Source: Kutzneria viridogrisea (GTDB lineage: Bacteria; Actinomycetota; Actinomycetes; Mycobacteriales; Pseudonocardiaceae). From it: DNA of 64,000 nt. The position numbers and the translations under genes were made by a program. The DNA lies in contig JACJID010000008.1 of NCBI GenBank assembly GCA_014138725.1, positions 310,001-374,000 of the forward strand, given 5' to 3'. Of the stretch, positions 17,407 through 26,270 are shown in pieces (position 1 is the first letter of the stretch; each line of letters begins with the position of its first letter). The notes beneath the pieces were generated by a model. That model was not told the DNA's origin, searched no databases, and was given only the letters and a program-made list of their open reading frames with translations.

Positions 17407-17421
17407 TGAAAATCGTTATCA
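17407..17421. promoter_or_regulatory. Zur-type operator upstream of the metal ABC operon
   Basis: TGAAAATCGTTATCA is an AT-rich 7-1-7 imperfect palindrome, strikingly AT-rich for this genome and close to the known actinobacterial Zur box pattern TGAAAAT-N-ATTTTCA. It lies about 95 bp upstream of the znuA-like ATG and overlaps the stop codon of the VanZ-like gene. Zinc-dependent repression of the operon is inferred. Confidence 0.65.
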
Positions 17422-17979
17422 CCTAGCCAGGGAATAACTGCTGGTAGCCCGCCGTGCACGGTCCGTGCGGCGGCCACCGAACAGGGCCAGCAGCAGCCAG
17501 CCCGCGAGCGCGGCCACGGCGGCACCCACGCTGTTGTTGAGGAAGTCCTGCTTCTCGCAGACGCCGAGCTCGAACACCGCCTGGCTGACCTCGATGGCCG
17601 CGCTGACCAGGGCGCAGCCCAGTGCCACCAGGATCGGCCTGCGGGTGGCCAGCACGCCGAAGAAGCCCACCGGCATGAGCATGACGAAGTTGAGCAACTC
17701 CCAGCTGCCCTTGAGCGAGAACGAGTTCCGCAGGCACACCGACAGCGGGTTGACCAGGTGCGGGGTCGCGTTGGTGAAGTCACCGCGCACCAGGGTGACC
17801 GCCAGCGCCAGGGACAGCCCGCAGGCCGCCAGCACCGCGGGCAGCTTGTTCCAGCCGAACAGCAGGGCCGCCAGCAGCGCCAGGAAACCGAGCACCACAC
17901 AGCCGACCGCCGTGGCGGCCAGCACGCCGGGCTGCGCCAGGATGACCTTCGTCAGGCCCACTTCCGAGTCGTACGCCAT
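17419..17979 (-). CDS. VanZ family membrane protein
   Basis: 186 residues from ATG 17979, four to five membrane segments. The VanZ core is recognisable: ELLNFVMLMPVGFFGVLA, ALVSAAIEVSQAVFELGVCEKQDFLNNSVGAA and LAGWLLLALFG. VanZ proteins give low-level teicoplanin resistance in enterococci, but most actinobacterial homologues have no tested role. The stop codon overlaps the Zur-like box of the downstream metal transporter operon. A longer frame to 18048 exists but lacks a convincing start. Confidence 0.85.
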   Translation of the reverse strand: MAYDSEVGLTKVILAQPGVLAATAVGCVVLGFLALLAALLFGWNKLPAVLAACGLSLALAVTLVRGDFTNATPHLVNPLSVCLRNSFSLKGSWELLNFVMLMPVGFFGVLATRRPILVALGCALVSAAIEVSQAVFELGVCEKQDFLNNSVGAAVAALAGWLLLALFGGRRTDRARRATSSYSLAR

Positions 17980-18052
17980 ACCCGGTAGACGTCCGCCCCT
18001 CGGCCCGGGTTGTGCCGCGCGGCCGAGCCCGGGCCACGCGGACCGCACATGT

Positions 18053-18101
18053 CATGAAGGTGCCCTTCACGACGTTGGGCGTCCCGAAGGGCACCTTCAT
18101 G
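18053..18101. repeat. intergenic palindrome, copy 4 of the CATGAAGGTGCC family
   Basis: CATGAAGGTGCCCTTC (18053-18068) pairs perfectly over 16 bp with its complement at 18086-18101. GACG/CGTC inside the loop extends the structure. It lies between the VanZ gene start and the msmK stop (both leftward). Confidence 0.92.
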
Positions 18102-18151
18102 GCATCGCCGCGCGACCAGGCAAGCGGCCCGCCACACACCCCTAACGTCCC

Positions 18152-18198
18152 AAAGGTGCCCTTCACGACGTTGAACGTCTCAAAGGCCACCTTCATGA
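18152..18198. repeat. intergenic palindrome, copy 5, decayed
   Basis: AAAGGTGCCCTTCACGACG followed by a matching but diverged right half ending GGCCACCTTCATGAC. Several pairs are broken, so it looks like a decayed member of the family. Confidence 0.75.
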
Positions 18199-18228
18199 CG
18201 CCGCCACGCGGACCCCACCCCCGAACGC

Positions 18229-18277
18229 CGTGAAGGTGGCTTTCACTGCGCCCAGCGCAGTGAAAGCCACCTTCACG
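18229..18277. terminator. 22-bp perfect hairpin (palindrome copy 6) after msmK
   Basis: A perfect 22-bp stem (arm beginning CGTGAAGGTGGCTTTCAC at 18229, complement ending 18277) with loop CCCAG, 11 bp beyond the msmK stop. The sequence is a GTGAAGGTGGCTTTC variant nearly identical to the hairpin at 31268. Position and strength suit a transcription terminator. Confidence 0.8.
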
Positions 18278-18287
18278 CCACCAGAAC

Positions 18288-19382
<1,095 letters not shown>

Positions 19383-19427
19383 GTGTGGTCCCTTTCACTG
19401 TGATGCGTGAAACGCCAAGGTAACCCC

Positions 19428-19457
19428 TGCAAGCGCTCTCGTCAGTACCTTGCGCAA
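19428..19457. promoter_or_regulatory. LacI-type operator candidates upstream of msmK
   Basis: TGCAAGCGCTCTCG (19428-19441) follows the LacI-family pattern TGnAAnCGnTTnCA with changes on the right half, and TTGCGCAA (19450-19457) is a perfect 8-bp palindrome. Either could bind one of the two LacI regulators encoded at 22754 and 23914. Confidence 0.45.
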
Positions 19458-19463
19458 CACAAA

Positions 19464-19478
19464 TTGGTTTAGACCTAC
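19464..19478. promoter_or_regulatory. dre-like (DasR-type GntR) site upstream of msmK
   Basis: TTGGTTTAGACCTAC; 14 of 15 bases match a second site at 23796-23810 with core GGTCTAGACC. The known DasR element in Streptomyces has the core TGGTCTAGACCA. The match suggests N-acetylglucosamine-linked control of the shared sugar ATPase (inference). Confidence 0.5.
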
Positions 19479-19495
19479 ACGGAGTGACCGGGTAG

Positions 19496-20383
19496 TCACC
19501 CCTTGACAGCCCCCGCCGCCAGACCGGCCACCAGGAACCGCTGCACCAGGTAGAAAACGATGACAGCCGGGATGGCGACCAGGATGGACGCGGCCGCGAG
19601 ATGGCCCCATTCGACCCGGTTCTGTTGCACGAACACCTGGAGCCCGACCGCCAGGGTCTTGGACGTGTCCTCGGCGGAGAGGAAGGCCGAGGCGAAGGCG
19701 ACCTCGCCCCATGCGGTCAGGAAGGCGTAGAACGCGGTGACCGCGAGGCCCGGCCGGGCCAGCGGCAGCACGAGCCGCCAGAACACGCCGAACGGGGACA
19801 GCCCGTCCACCCGGCCCGACTCGTCGATGTCGGTGGGGATCGTGTCGAAGTAGCCCTTGAGCATGTACGTGCAGAACGGCACGGCGGTCGTGCAGTAGAC
19901 CAGTACCAGGCCGATGCTCGTGCCCTGCAACCCCAGCGCCAGCAGCACGTTGAACAGCGGCACGATCAGCACCGCGAACGGGAACATCTGCACGACCAGG
20001 AAGGACACCAGCAGCGGGCGGCTGCCGGGGAAGCGGAACCGGCTCACCGCGTAGCCGGTGGTGGCCGAGAGGAACACGGCGATCACCGTGGTCAGCAGGG
20101 CGATCAGCACCGAGTTGGCGAACCAGTACCCGAAGCTGCCCTCCGCCCCGGACACCACGTCCACGTAGTTGTCCAGGCTGGAGTTGTTGACCAGCTGCGG
20201 GCTCGGTTCGATGGCCCGCTCGTCGGGCTTGAACGAGGTAACCAGCACCCAGAACACCGGGAACACCGCGATCACGGAGGCGACCACCAGCACGGCGTGC
20301 AGCCCGAAGCTGGCCGCCCGCGAGCGCTGTCCCCGCTTGGCGGCCACCACCGGCTTCGCGGTGGCCTGCAAGGTCATCGTCAT
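19496..20383 (-). CDS. carbohydrate ABC transporter permease (MalG/CUT1 type)
   Basis: 295 residues, six membrane segments. The coupling (EAA) loop is DESGRVDGLSPFGVFWRLVLPLARPGLAV. It pairs with the MalF-type permease whose stop overlaps its ATG (ATGA). VFWVLVTSFKP and MFPFAVLIVPLFNVL are typical of MalG. The leftward operon order is binding protein, MalF-like, MalG-like, then msmK after a gap. Maltose/maltodextrin-type sugars are the best guess from overall likeness. Confidence 0.92.
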   Translation of the reverse strand: MTMTLQATAKPVVAAKRGQRSRAASFGLHAVLVVASVIAVFPVFWVLVTSFKPDERAIEPSPQLVNNSSLDNYVDVVSGAEGSFGYWFANSVLIALLTTVIAVFLSATTGYAVSRFRFPGSRPLLVSFLVVQMFPFAVLIVPLFNVLLALGLQGTSIGLVLVYCTTAVPFCTYMLKGYFDTIPTDIDESGRVDGLSPFGVFWRLVLPLARPGLAVTAFYAFLTAWGEVAFASAFLSAEDTSKTLAVGLQVFVQQNRVEWGHLAAASILVAIPAVIVFYLVQRFLVAGLAAGAVKG

Positions 20384-21297
20384 ACCAGTTCCCCTTGCCT
20401 GCGCAGGGCACGCCGGTAGAAGGAGGCGAACACCAGCAGCACCGACAGGATCAGCACGCCGTAGGTGGAGGCCACCGCGTAGTCCCGCGAGGCCCCGGAG
20501 AAGAACCGCTCGAAGGCGTAGGTGACCAGGATCCGGGTGTTGGGGTTCTGCCCGGCCACCAGGTAGATCACCGGGAACATGTTGAAGGTCCAGATCACGC
20601 CCAGCAGCACCACCGTGCTGGACACCGAGCGCAGACCCGGCAGGGTCACCTCGCGGAACCGCTGCCAGGGCGTGGCCCCGTCCACCTCGGCGGCCTCGTA
20701 GAGGTCGGCCGGGATGGACTGCAACCCGCCCAGCAGGGCCACCATCATGAACGGCACGCCCAGCCACACGTTCACGATGATCACCGCGACCAGGGCCAGG
20801 TCGCTCTGGCCCAGCCACACCGGCTGCGGCAGGCCCAGCGAGCCCAGCAGCTGGTTGATGATCCCGTACTGGGAGTTGAACATGTACTTCCAGGCGAAGG
20901 CGCTGATGAACGCGGGCACCGCCCAGGGCAGGATCAGCAGCACCCGGTACAGCCCGCGCAGCCGCATCGGCCGGTTCAGCAGCAGGGCCAGGCCCAGGCC
21001 GGTGCCGTAGGTCAGCACCACGCAGGTCCCGGTCCAGATCACCGTGCGCAGCAGCGTGGCCCAGAACGCGCCGAAGCTGGCGTCCCCGGACAGCACGTTG
21101 AGGTAGTTGCGCAGCCCGACGAACTCGTAGCTGGCCTCGCGGTCCAGCACCGGGTTGGCGATCGTGGACTCGTTGATGTCGGTGAAGGTGAAGTAGACGC
21201 CCTGGACCAGCGGGTAGAGCACCAGCACGGCGATGACCACCACCACCGGCAGCACCATCGCGTAGGCGTACCAGTACCGCCCGATCGAGGCGCGCAT
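20380..21297 (-). CDS. carbohydrate ABC transporter permease (MalF/CUT1 type)
   Basis: 305 residues, six membrane segments. The EAA loop reads DLYEAAEVDGATPWQRFREVTLPGL. The N-terminus MVLPVVVVIAVLVLYPLVQGVYFTFTD is characteristic of CUT1 permeases. ATGA overlaps on both sides couple it with the binding-protein and MalG-like genes. Actinobacterial MalF proteins lack the large periplasmic P2 loop of E. coli MalF, and this one does too. Confidence 0.92.
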   Translation of the reverse strand: MRASIGRYWYAYAMVLPVVVVIAVLVLYPLVQGVYFTFTDINESTIANPVLDREASYEFVGLRNYLNVLSGDASFGAFWATLLRTVIWTGTCVVLTYGTGLGLALLLNRPMRLRGLYRVLLILPWAVPAFISAFAWKYMFNSQYGIINQLLGSLGLPQPVWLGQSDLALVAVIIVNVWLGVPFMMVALLGGLQSIPADLYEAAEVDGATPWQRFREVTLPGLRSVSSTVVLLGVIWTFNMFPVIYLVAGQNPNTRILVTYAFERFFSGASRDYAVASTYGVLILSVLLVFASFYRRALRRQGELV

Positions 21298-22553
21298 CAG
21301 TTCACCGCGTAGTCGGTGACGACCTGGTCCTTGTAGGTCTTGGCGACCTCGTCCAGCGCGGCCTTGGCGTCCTTCTTGCCCGCGAGCACGTCCGCGTAGC
21401 CGATCTTGAGCTGGTCGAACAGCTGCGAGCCCGCGGGCACCCACGGCCGGGAGTGCGCCTGCTTGATCACCGGCGCGAAGGCCGCGACCGTGGCCTGTGC
21501 CTTGACCTCGGCGTTGTCGTAGGCCGACTTGCGGGTCGGCAGCAGGCCCAGCTCCTTGGCCACGGTCACCTGCGACTCGGTGCTGCTCATGCACTGCACG
21601 AACTTCACCGAGGAGTCCTTGGCCTTGGTGCCCTGGCGGATCGCGTAGTCGTGCCCGCCGACCGGGCCCGAGCCCTTGCCCGCCTGCTCACCCGGCAGCT
21701 CGGCAACGCCCAGGTTCGCCTTGTCCTTGAACGCGTCGCCCTTGAGCAGGTCCACCACGGCCCACGGGCCGTCCATGATCATCGCGACCTGGCCGGAGGC
21801 GAAGGCCGCCTTCATGTTGTTGTACGAGTTGGCCTGGTCCAGTGCGGTCTGCGCGGCCTCGGCGTCCAGCAGGCCCTTGGCCTCGCCCAGCGCGCGCACG
21901 TTCTCCGCCGAGTTCACCACGATCCTCTTGTTCGCCACGTCGAGCAGGTCCCCGCCCGCGGCGTAGATGAAGGGCAGCGCGTAGTACGCGTCGTTGTTGA
22001 TGAACAAGGTCTTCGGCCCGCCCAGCTTCGCCGCGGCGGCCTTGACCTCGTCCCAGGTCCTCGGCGGCTGCACACCGGCGTCGGCCAGCAGCTTCTTGTT
22101 GTAGAGCAGGCCGAGCGTGTCGGTCACCTGCGGCACCGCGTAGGTCTTGCCCTCGTACTTGGTGGAACCCAGCGGGCTGTCCAGGAAGTCGGCGGTGTCC
22201 TTGGCCAGGTCGGTGGCCGACAGGTCCTGGATCAGGCCGTTCTTGGCCAGCTGCGCGACCCAGGCCGCCTCGGAGCGCAGCACGTCGGGGCCCTGCCCGC
22301 CCTGCGCGGCCGTCTTGTAGTTGGCCAGCGCCTGGTCGAAGGACACCTGCTGCACGGTGACCGTGTAGCCGCCCTTCGTGGCGCAGTCCTTCGCCAGCTT
22401 CTCGAACACCGGGTGTTCGTTGGAGCCGCTGGTGTCCCAGAAGGTCACCTGTCCGCTGTCCTTGCCGGAACCGGCCGAGCCGCCACAGGCGGTGAGCACC
22501 AGCGCGCCGGCCACTCCGGCGGCCACGGCTGTCACGAGGGCTGTGCGTCGCAT
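21297..22553 (-). CDS. sugar-binding lipoprotein of the ABC importer (MalE/family 1)
   Basis: 418 residues from ATG 22553. Signal peptide with lipobox LVLTACGGS. The mature protein has family-1 features: QVTFWDTSGSNE, YEGKTYAVPQVTDTLGLLYNKKLLADAG and MIMDGPWAVVDL. These align with maltose/trehalose/alpha-glucoside binders. The specific sugar cannot be stated. A promoter TTGACC-N16-TATGAA reads leftward from 22634 to 22607. The gene is divergent from a LacI regulator, the usual maltose-regulon layout. Confidence 0.92.
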   Translation of the reverse strand: MRRTALVTAVAAGVAGALVLTACGGSAGSGKDSGQVTFWDTSGSNEHPVFEKLAKDCATKGGYTVTVQQVSFDQALANYKTAAQGGQGPDVLRSEAAWVAQLAKNGLIQDLSATDLAKDTADFLDSPLGSTKYEGKTYAVPQVTDTLGLLYNKKLLADAGVQPPRTWDEVKAAAAKLGGPKTLFINNDAYYALPFIYAAGGDLLDVANKRIVVNSAENVRALGEAKGLLDAEAAQTALDQANSYNNMKAAFASGQVAMIMDGPWAVVDLLKGDAFKDKANLGVAELPGEQAGKGSGPVGGHDYAIRQGTKAKDSSVKFVQCMSSTESQVTVAKELGLLPTRKSAYDNAEVKAQATVAAFAPVIKQAHSRPWVPAGSQLFDQLKIGYADVLAGKKDAKAALDEVAKTYKDQVVTDYAVN

Positions 22554-22576
22554 CGTTGCTGTCGTCCCCTCACACT

Positions 22577-22634
22577 GCAAGGATTTGCGCCAAGGTTGAC
22601 GCGGATTTCATACCCGTGACCAGTGGCCGGTCAA
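22577..22634 (-). promoter_or_regulatory. promoter of the sugar ABC operon with LacI-type operator
   Basis: On the minus strand, TTGACC (22634-22629), a 16-nt spacer and TATGAA (22612-22607). Downstream, within the expected leader, lies GCAAGGATTTGC (22578-22589), an inverted GCAA/TTGC pair that could be the repressor site. The region is shared with the divergent LacI gene. Confidence 0.5.
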
Positions 22635-22753
22635 GAGTGACCTGGTAACCAAGCCGTAACGGAGCAGCCGTTGGGCCGAAACGGGGGTGGAGCATTGCAA
22701 AAAATTTCCACCCGGTGCAGGCTGTTGCCCGACGTGCCGCCCGAGGAGGACCC

Positions 22754-23794
22754 GTGCCCGGACTTGCCGAGATCGCCAGGATCGCGGGGGTCAGCGTGTC
22801 GACGGTCAGCCGCGTGCTCAACCGCCGCGCCGGGGTCAACGAGGAGACCCGCCAACGGGTGCTCGCGGTGCTCACCGACCTGCCGTACACCCCGCGCGGG
22901 CTCGGCGCCCTGCAACGCACCGGCGTGATCGGGCTGCTCGTGCCGGAGCTGTCCAACCCGGTGTTCCCTGCCTTCGCCGAGGCGCTGGAGACCCGCGCCG
23001 CCCGCGCCGGCTACTCCTCGCTGCTGTGCAACACGCGCTCGGCCAACATGTGCGAGGAGGAGTACGTGCGCATGTTGCTGGCCAGGGGCGTGGAGGGCAT
23101 GGTCTTCGTCTCGCCGGAGATCACCAACGTGGAGGTCCCGGTCGGCGAGGCACCGCGCCCCGGCTACTACACCAAGCTGCTCGACGACGGCGTGGAGATG
23201 GTGTTCATCAACGGGGCCACGCCCGCGCTGGACATCTCCGACGTGGCCGTGGACGAGCAGCTCGCGGGTTACCTGGCCACCCGGCACCTGGTGGAGCTGG
23301 GCCACCGCAGGATCGGCTTCGTCAGCGGGCCCTCCCGTTCGCTGCCCTCACGGCTCAAGCGCGCGGGCTGGTCGGCCGCGCTGGAGGAGGAGGGCTACGA
23401 GAGCGCCGACCGCTTCGTGGCGCACGGCCCATTCGACCCGGCGGGCGGTGCCGCCGCGCTGGGCCGGCTGCTGGACACGGTGGCGCCGACCGCGGTGATC
23501 TGCTCCTCCGACCAGATGGCCATCGGGGCGCTGAGCGAGGCGCACCGGCGCGGTCTGCGGGTGCCAGCCGAGCTGTCCGTGGTGGGCTTCGACGACATCC
23601 CGTTCGCCTCCTACTGTTCCCCCGCGCTGACCACGCTCGCCCAGCCGATCGAGCAGATGGCCGCGGCCGCGGTGGACGAGTTGTTGCAGCGGCTGGATCC
23701 GGACAGCCCACGACGGCGAGGCGGGTCCTACAGCCGGGTGTTCCGGCCAAGACTGGTGGTCAGGGAGTCGACGGGCCCTGCCGAGAGGTGCTGA
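22754..23794 (+). CDS. LacI-family transcriptional regulator, divergent from the sugar ABC operon
   Basis: 346 residues from GTG 22754, chosen because AGGAGG lies just upstream and the HTH then begins at once: GLAEIARIAGVSVSTVSRVLNRRAGVNEETRQRV. The hinge is YTPRGLGALQRTGVIGLLVPELSNPVF. The effector domain has VFINGATP, GYLATRHLVELGHRRIGFVSG, TAVICSSDQMAIGAL and SVVGFDDIPFASY. Its position, divergent from the MalE-like gene, makes it the probable local repressor (MalR/AglR type), relieved by the transported sugar. Confidence 0.9.
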   Translation: MPGLAEIARIAGVSVSTVSRVLNRRAGVNEETRQRVLAVLTDLPYTPRGLGALQRTGVIGLLVPELSNPVFPAFAEALETRAARAGYSSLLCNTRSANMCEEEYVRMLLARGVEGMVFVSPEITNVEVPVGEAPRPGYYTKLLDDGVEMVFINGATPALDISDVAVDEQLAGYLATRHLVELGHRRIGFVSGPSRSLPSRLKRAGWSAALEEEGYESADRFVAHGPFDPAGGAAALGRLLDTVAPTAVICSSDQMAIGALSEAHRRGLRVPAELSVVGFDDIPFASYCSPALTTLAQPIEQMAAAAVDELLQRLDPDSPRRRGGSYSRVFRPRLVVRESTGPAERC

Positions 23795-23795
23795 C

Positions 23796-23810
23796 TTGGT
23801 CTAGACCTAC
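23796..23810. promoter_or_regulatory. dre-like palindrome between the two LacI genes
   Basis: TTGGTCTAGACCTAC with the perfect core GGTCTAGACC (23798-23807). It begins 1 bp after the stop of the first LacI gene and about 105 bp before the second. It matches the DasR consensus core TGGTCTAGACCA at 11 of 12 positions and the site at 19464. Confidence 0.55.
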
Positions 23811-23878
23811 GACTGAATCGGAAAGATTCCCCTGACGTGCCCCGATGGTGCTTTCAGGGGGACACGCATCACCCTGGC

Positions 23879-23907
23879 TTCACCTATTGGTTCTGGACCG
23901 TTACGGT
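23879..23907 (+). promoter_or_regulatory. leaderless promoter of the second LacI gene
   Basis: TTCACC (23879-23884), a 17-nt spacer and TACGGT (23902-23907), 6 nt before ATG 23914. The geometry puts the transcript start at the start codon. Confidence 0.5.
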
Positions 23908-23913
23908 CACTCC

Positions 23914-25014
23914 ATGGCGCGGTCTATGCATGTGCGACGCCCGGCGACGCTGGCCTCCCTCGCCGCTGAGCTGGGGGTTTCCCGGACCACGGTGTCCAAC
24001 GCTTACAACCGGCCCGACCAGCTCTCACCAGAGCTGCGAAGGCGGGTGCTGGAGACCGCCCGGAGGCTGGGCTACCCCGGTCCGGACCCGGTGGCCCGGT
24101 CACTGCGAACCCGCAAAGCGGGCGCGGTCGGGCTGCTGCTGACCGAGAACCTGTCCTACGCCTTCCGCGACCCGGCGGCCATCGGCTTCCTGGAGGGCGT
24201 GGCGCTGGCCTGCGAGGACTCCGGTCAGGGCCTGCTGCTGGTGCCCGCCAGCCCGGAGCGCGAGGACGTGGCCGCCGTGCACCGCGCCGGGGTGGACGGG
24301 TTCATCGTGTACTCGGTGCCCGACGACGACCCGCACCTGGCCGCCGTGCTGGAGCGGCCGGTGCCCACCGTGGTCGTGGACCAGCCCGAACTGGACAACG
24401 TGGACCGGGTCGGCATCGACGACCGGGCCGCCGTCACGCAGATCGCGCAGCACCTGATCGAGCTGGGCCACCGGCGGATCGGCGTGGTGTGCATGCGGCT
24501 GGCCAGGGACCGCAACGACGGGTTCGTCACCGTGGACCGCCAGCACGCCGCGCACTTCCACGTGCAGCGCGCCCGCCTGGAGGCGCTGGCCACGGCGTTC
24601 GCGGCGGCCAACGTGGACTGGACGACCGTGCCCGTGGTGGAGCGGTTCGACCACAACACCGCCTGCGGCTCCTCCGCCGCCGCGCAGCTGCTGGACCGGG
24701 ACCCGCACCTCACCGCGCTGATCTGCACCTCGGACATCCTCGCGCTCGGCGCGCTGGCCGAGGCCCGCCGCCGCGGCCTGCGCGTGCCCCAGGACCTGAC
24801 GATCACCGGCTTCGACGGCATCCCCGAGGCCGAGCGGGCCGGGCTGACCACGGTGCGCCAGCCGGTGCTGGAGAAGGGCCGCGCGGCGGGCAAGCTGCTG
24901 GTCAACGCCGCCGACCACACCCGCCCGCGCACCGTCACGCTGAGCACCGAGCTGGTCATCGGCACCAGCTCCGCCGCACCCCGCATGAGCGAGGAGCGCT
25001 GGTTCGGCCCGTGA
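23914..25014 (+). CDS. LacI-family transcriptional regulator
   Basis: 366 residues from ATG 23914. HTH: ATLASLAAELGVSRTTVSNAYNRPDQLSPELRRRVLETARRLGY. Effector domain: AGAVGLLLTENLSYAFRDP, DGFIVYSVPDDDP, VVVDQPELDNVDRVGIDD, LIELGHRRIGVV, ALICTSDILALGAL and LTITGFDGIPEAE. The insert QHAAHFHVQRARLEALATA between lobes is characteristic of a subgroup of actinobacterial LacI proteins. Its target is not evident; it sits tandem to the first LacI gene, with a dre-like site upstream. The IS30 element follows 19 bp after its stop. Confidence 0.9.
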   Translation: MARSMHVRRPATLASLAAELGVSRTTVSNAYNRPDQLSPELRRRVLETARRLGYPGPDPVARSLRTRKAGAVGLLLTENLSYAFRDPAAIGFLEGVALACEDSGQGLLLVPASPEREDVAAVHRAGVDGFIVYSVPDDDPHLAAVLERPVPTVVVDQPELDNVDRVGIDDRAAVTQIAQHLIELGHRRIGVVCMRLARDRNDGFVTVDRQHAAHFHVQRARLEALATAFAAANVDWTTVPVVERFDHNTACGSSAAAQLLDRDPHLTALICTSDILALGALAEARRRGLRVPQDLTITGFDGIPEAERAGLTTVRQPVLEKGRAAGKLLVNAADHTRPRTVTLSTELVIGTSSAAPRMSEERWFGP

Positions 25015-25017
25015 CAT

Positions 25018-25030
25018 GTCATGAAAGTGC
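25018..25030. repeat. left fragment of a palindrome split by IS30
   Basis: GTCATGAAAGTGC, the outer left arm of a family palindrome whose other part is at 26271-26316 (outer right arm GCACTTTCATGAC at 26304-26316). Joining the fragments without the IS recreates a complete palindrome like the one at 57867. Confidence 0.85.
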
Positions 25031-25033
25031 GGT

Positions 25034-26270
25034 GGGTTCATGTGGTGGTTGCAATGGGGGGTTTGCCGGACAGTACCCGCTGGAGTGCTTCGGCGGGGGT
25101 GATCCAGCCCAGGGTCTTGCGGGGCCTGCCGTTGAGCAGGACCGCGACGCGTGCGAGGTCCTCCGCGGAGTGCGCGGACAGGTCGGTGCCCTTGGGGAAG
25201 TACTGGCGCAGCAGCCCGTTGGTGTTCTCATTCGAGCCACGTTGCCAGGGTGAGTGCGGGTCACAGAAGTAGATCGCCAGGTCGGTGGCCAGACTGATCT
25301 CGGCATGCCGGGCCATCTCCTTGCCCTGGTCCCAGGTCAACGACCGCCACAGGTGCGTGGGCAGGGACCGGATGGTCTCGATCATCCGGTCCCGCACCCG
25401 CGCCGCGTCATGCCCGTCGGGCAGGTGCAGCAGCAGGCAGTACCGGGTGGAACGCTCGACCAGAGTCCCGATCGCGGACCTGTTACCCCGCCCCAGGATC
25501 AGGTCACCCTCCCAATGCCCGGGCACCGCCCGGTCGGCGGCCTCGGCGGGACGTTCGGAGATACTGACCATGCCCGGGATCCGGCCCGCCCCCGAGACGG
25601 GCGCACCGCTGGCCCGGCGGGGGCGGCGTAGCGCCCGCCCGGTCCGCAGACACGCCGCCAGCTCACGGCGCAACGCGCCCCGGCCCTGGACGTAGATCGA
25701 CTGGTAGATCGTCTCGTGCGACACCCGCATCTCCGGCCGGTCGGGAAAGGTCGTCTCCAGCGTGGCAGCGACCTGCTCCGGTGACCAACCCCGCTCCAGC
25801 CCGGCCTGGACCCAGCCCCGCAGGACCGGGTCGGAGGCCAGCCGCGCGACCTTGGGCCGCCGGGCCCGCGCCCTCGCGGCCCGCTCCGCGGCCACCGCCC
25901 GATACCCCCGCCGCCCACCGTTACGGCCGACCTCACGACTGACCGTGCAGGCCGGACGCCCCAGACCCGCCGCGATCCGGGCGAACGAGTCACCCGCGGC
26001 GATCCCGCGGGAGATCGCCTCCCGCTCGACCAACGACAGGAACCGGTTCGACAGTGGGCGGGGCGCGTTACCGATCACCCCGCCAGCCTGCCGGAACCAC
26101 CGCCGCCCGGTCTCATGACTGACCCCGACCATCCCCGACGCGGGCCGGACCGCATGACCAGCCCGGACCACCTCCCAAAACCTCACCCGCACAGCGCGGG
26201 GTAGCTGGGCCCGTCCAGTCATCACAACTCCACTCGATCACAAGCAGTGTTGCAACCACCCCCTGAACCC
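25034..26270 (-). mobile_element. complete IS30-family insertion sequence, 1237 bp
   Basis: Ends are imperfect 21-bp inverted repeats: left starts GGGTTCATGTGGTGGTTGC (25034), right is the complement of GGGTTCAGGGGGTGGTTGC ending at 26270, 19 of 21 bases matching. One transposase gene fills the interior. The flanks show AAGTGCGGT (25025-25033) and AAGTGCCGT (26271-26279), a near-perfect 9-bp direct repeat that may be the target duplication, although many IS30 members make only 2-3 bp. It lies inside an intergenic palindrome and harms no gene. The gene is intact, so the element may still move. Confidence 0.88.
25038..26225 (-). CDS. IS30-family transposase
   Basis: 395 residues, full length. 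N-terminal HTH regions (RAVRVRFWEVVRAGHAVRPA, then LVEREAISRGIAAGDSFARIAAGLGR) precede the integrase core. DDE residues are visible: Asp in HWEGDLILGRGNRSAIG, Asp in SLTWDQGKEMARH, and Glu in WQRGSNENTNGLLRQYFPKG. The ending LNGRPRKTLGWITPAEAL is an IS30 hallmark. The stop codon lies within the left inverted repeat. No frameshift or internal stop. Confidence 0.96.
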   Translation of the reverse strand: MMTGRAQLPRAVRVRFWEVVRAGHAVRPASGMVGVSHETGRRWFRQAGGVIGNAPRPLSNRFLSLVEREAISRGIAAGDSFARIAAGLGRPACTVSREVGRNGGRRGYRAVAAERAARARARRPKVARLASDPVLRGWVQAGLERGWSPEQVAATLETTFPDRPEMRVSHETIYQSIYVQGRGALRRELAACLRTGRALRRPRRASGAPVSGAGRIPGMVSISERPAEAADRAVPGHWEGDLILGRGNRSAIGTLVERSTRYCLLLHLPDGHDAARVRDRMIETIRSLPTHLWRSLTWDQGKEMARHAEISLATDLAIYFCDPHSPWQRGSNENTNGLLRQYFPKGTDLSAHSAEDLARVAVLLNGRPRKTLGWITPAEALQRVLSGKPPIATTT

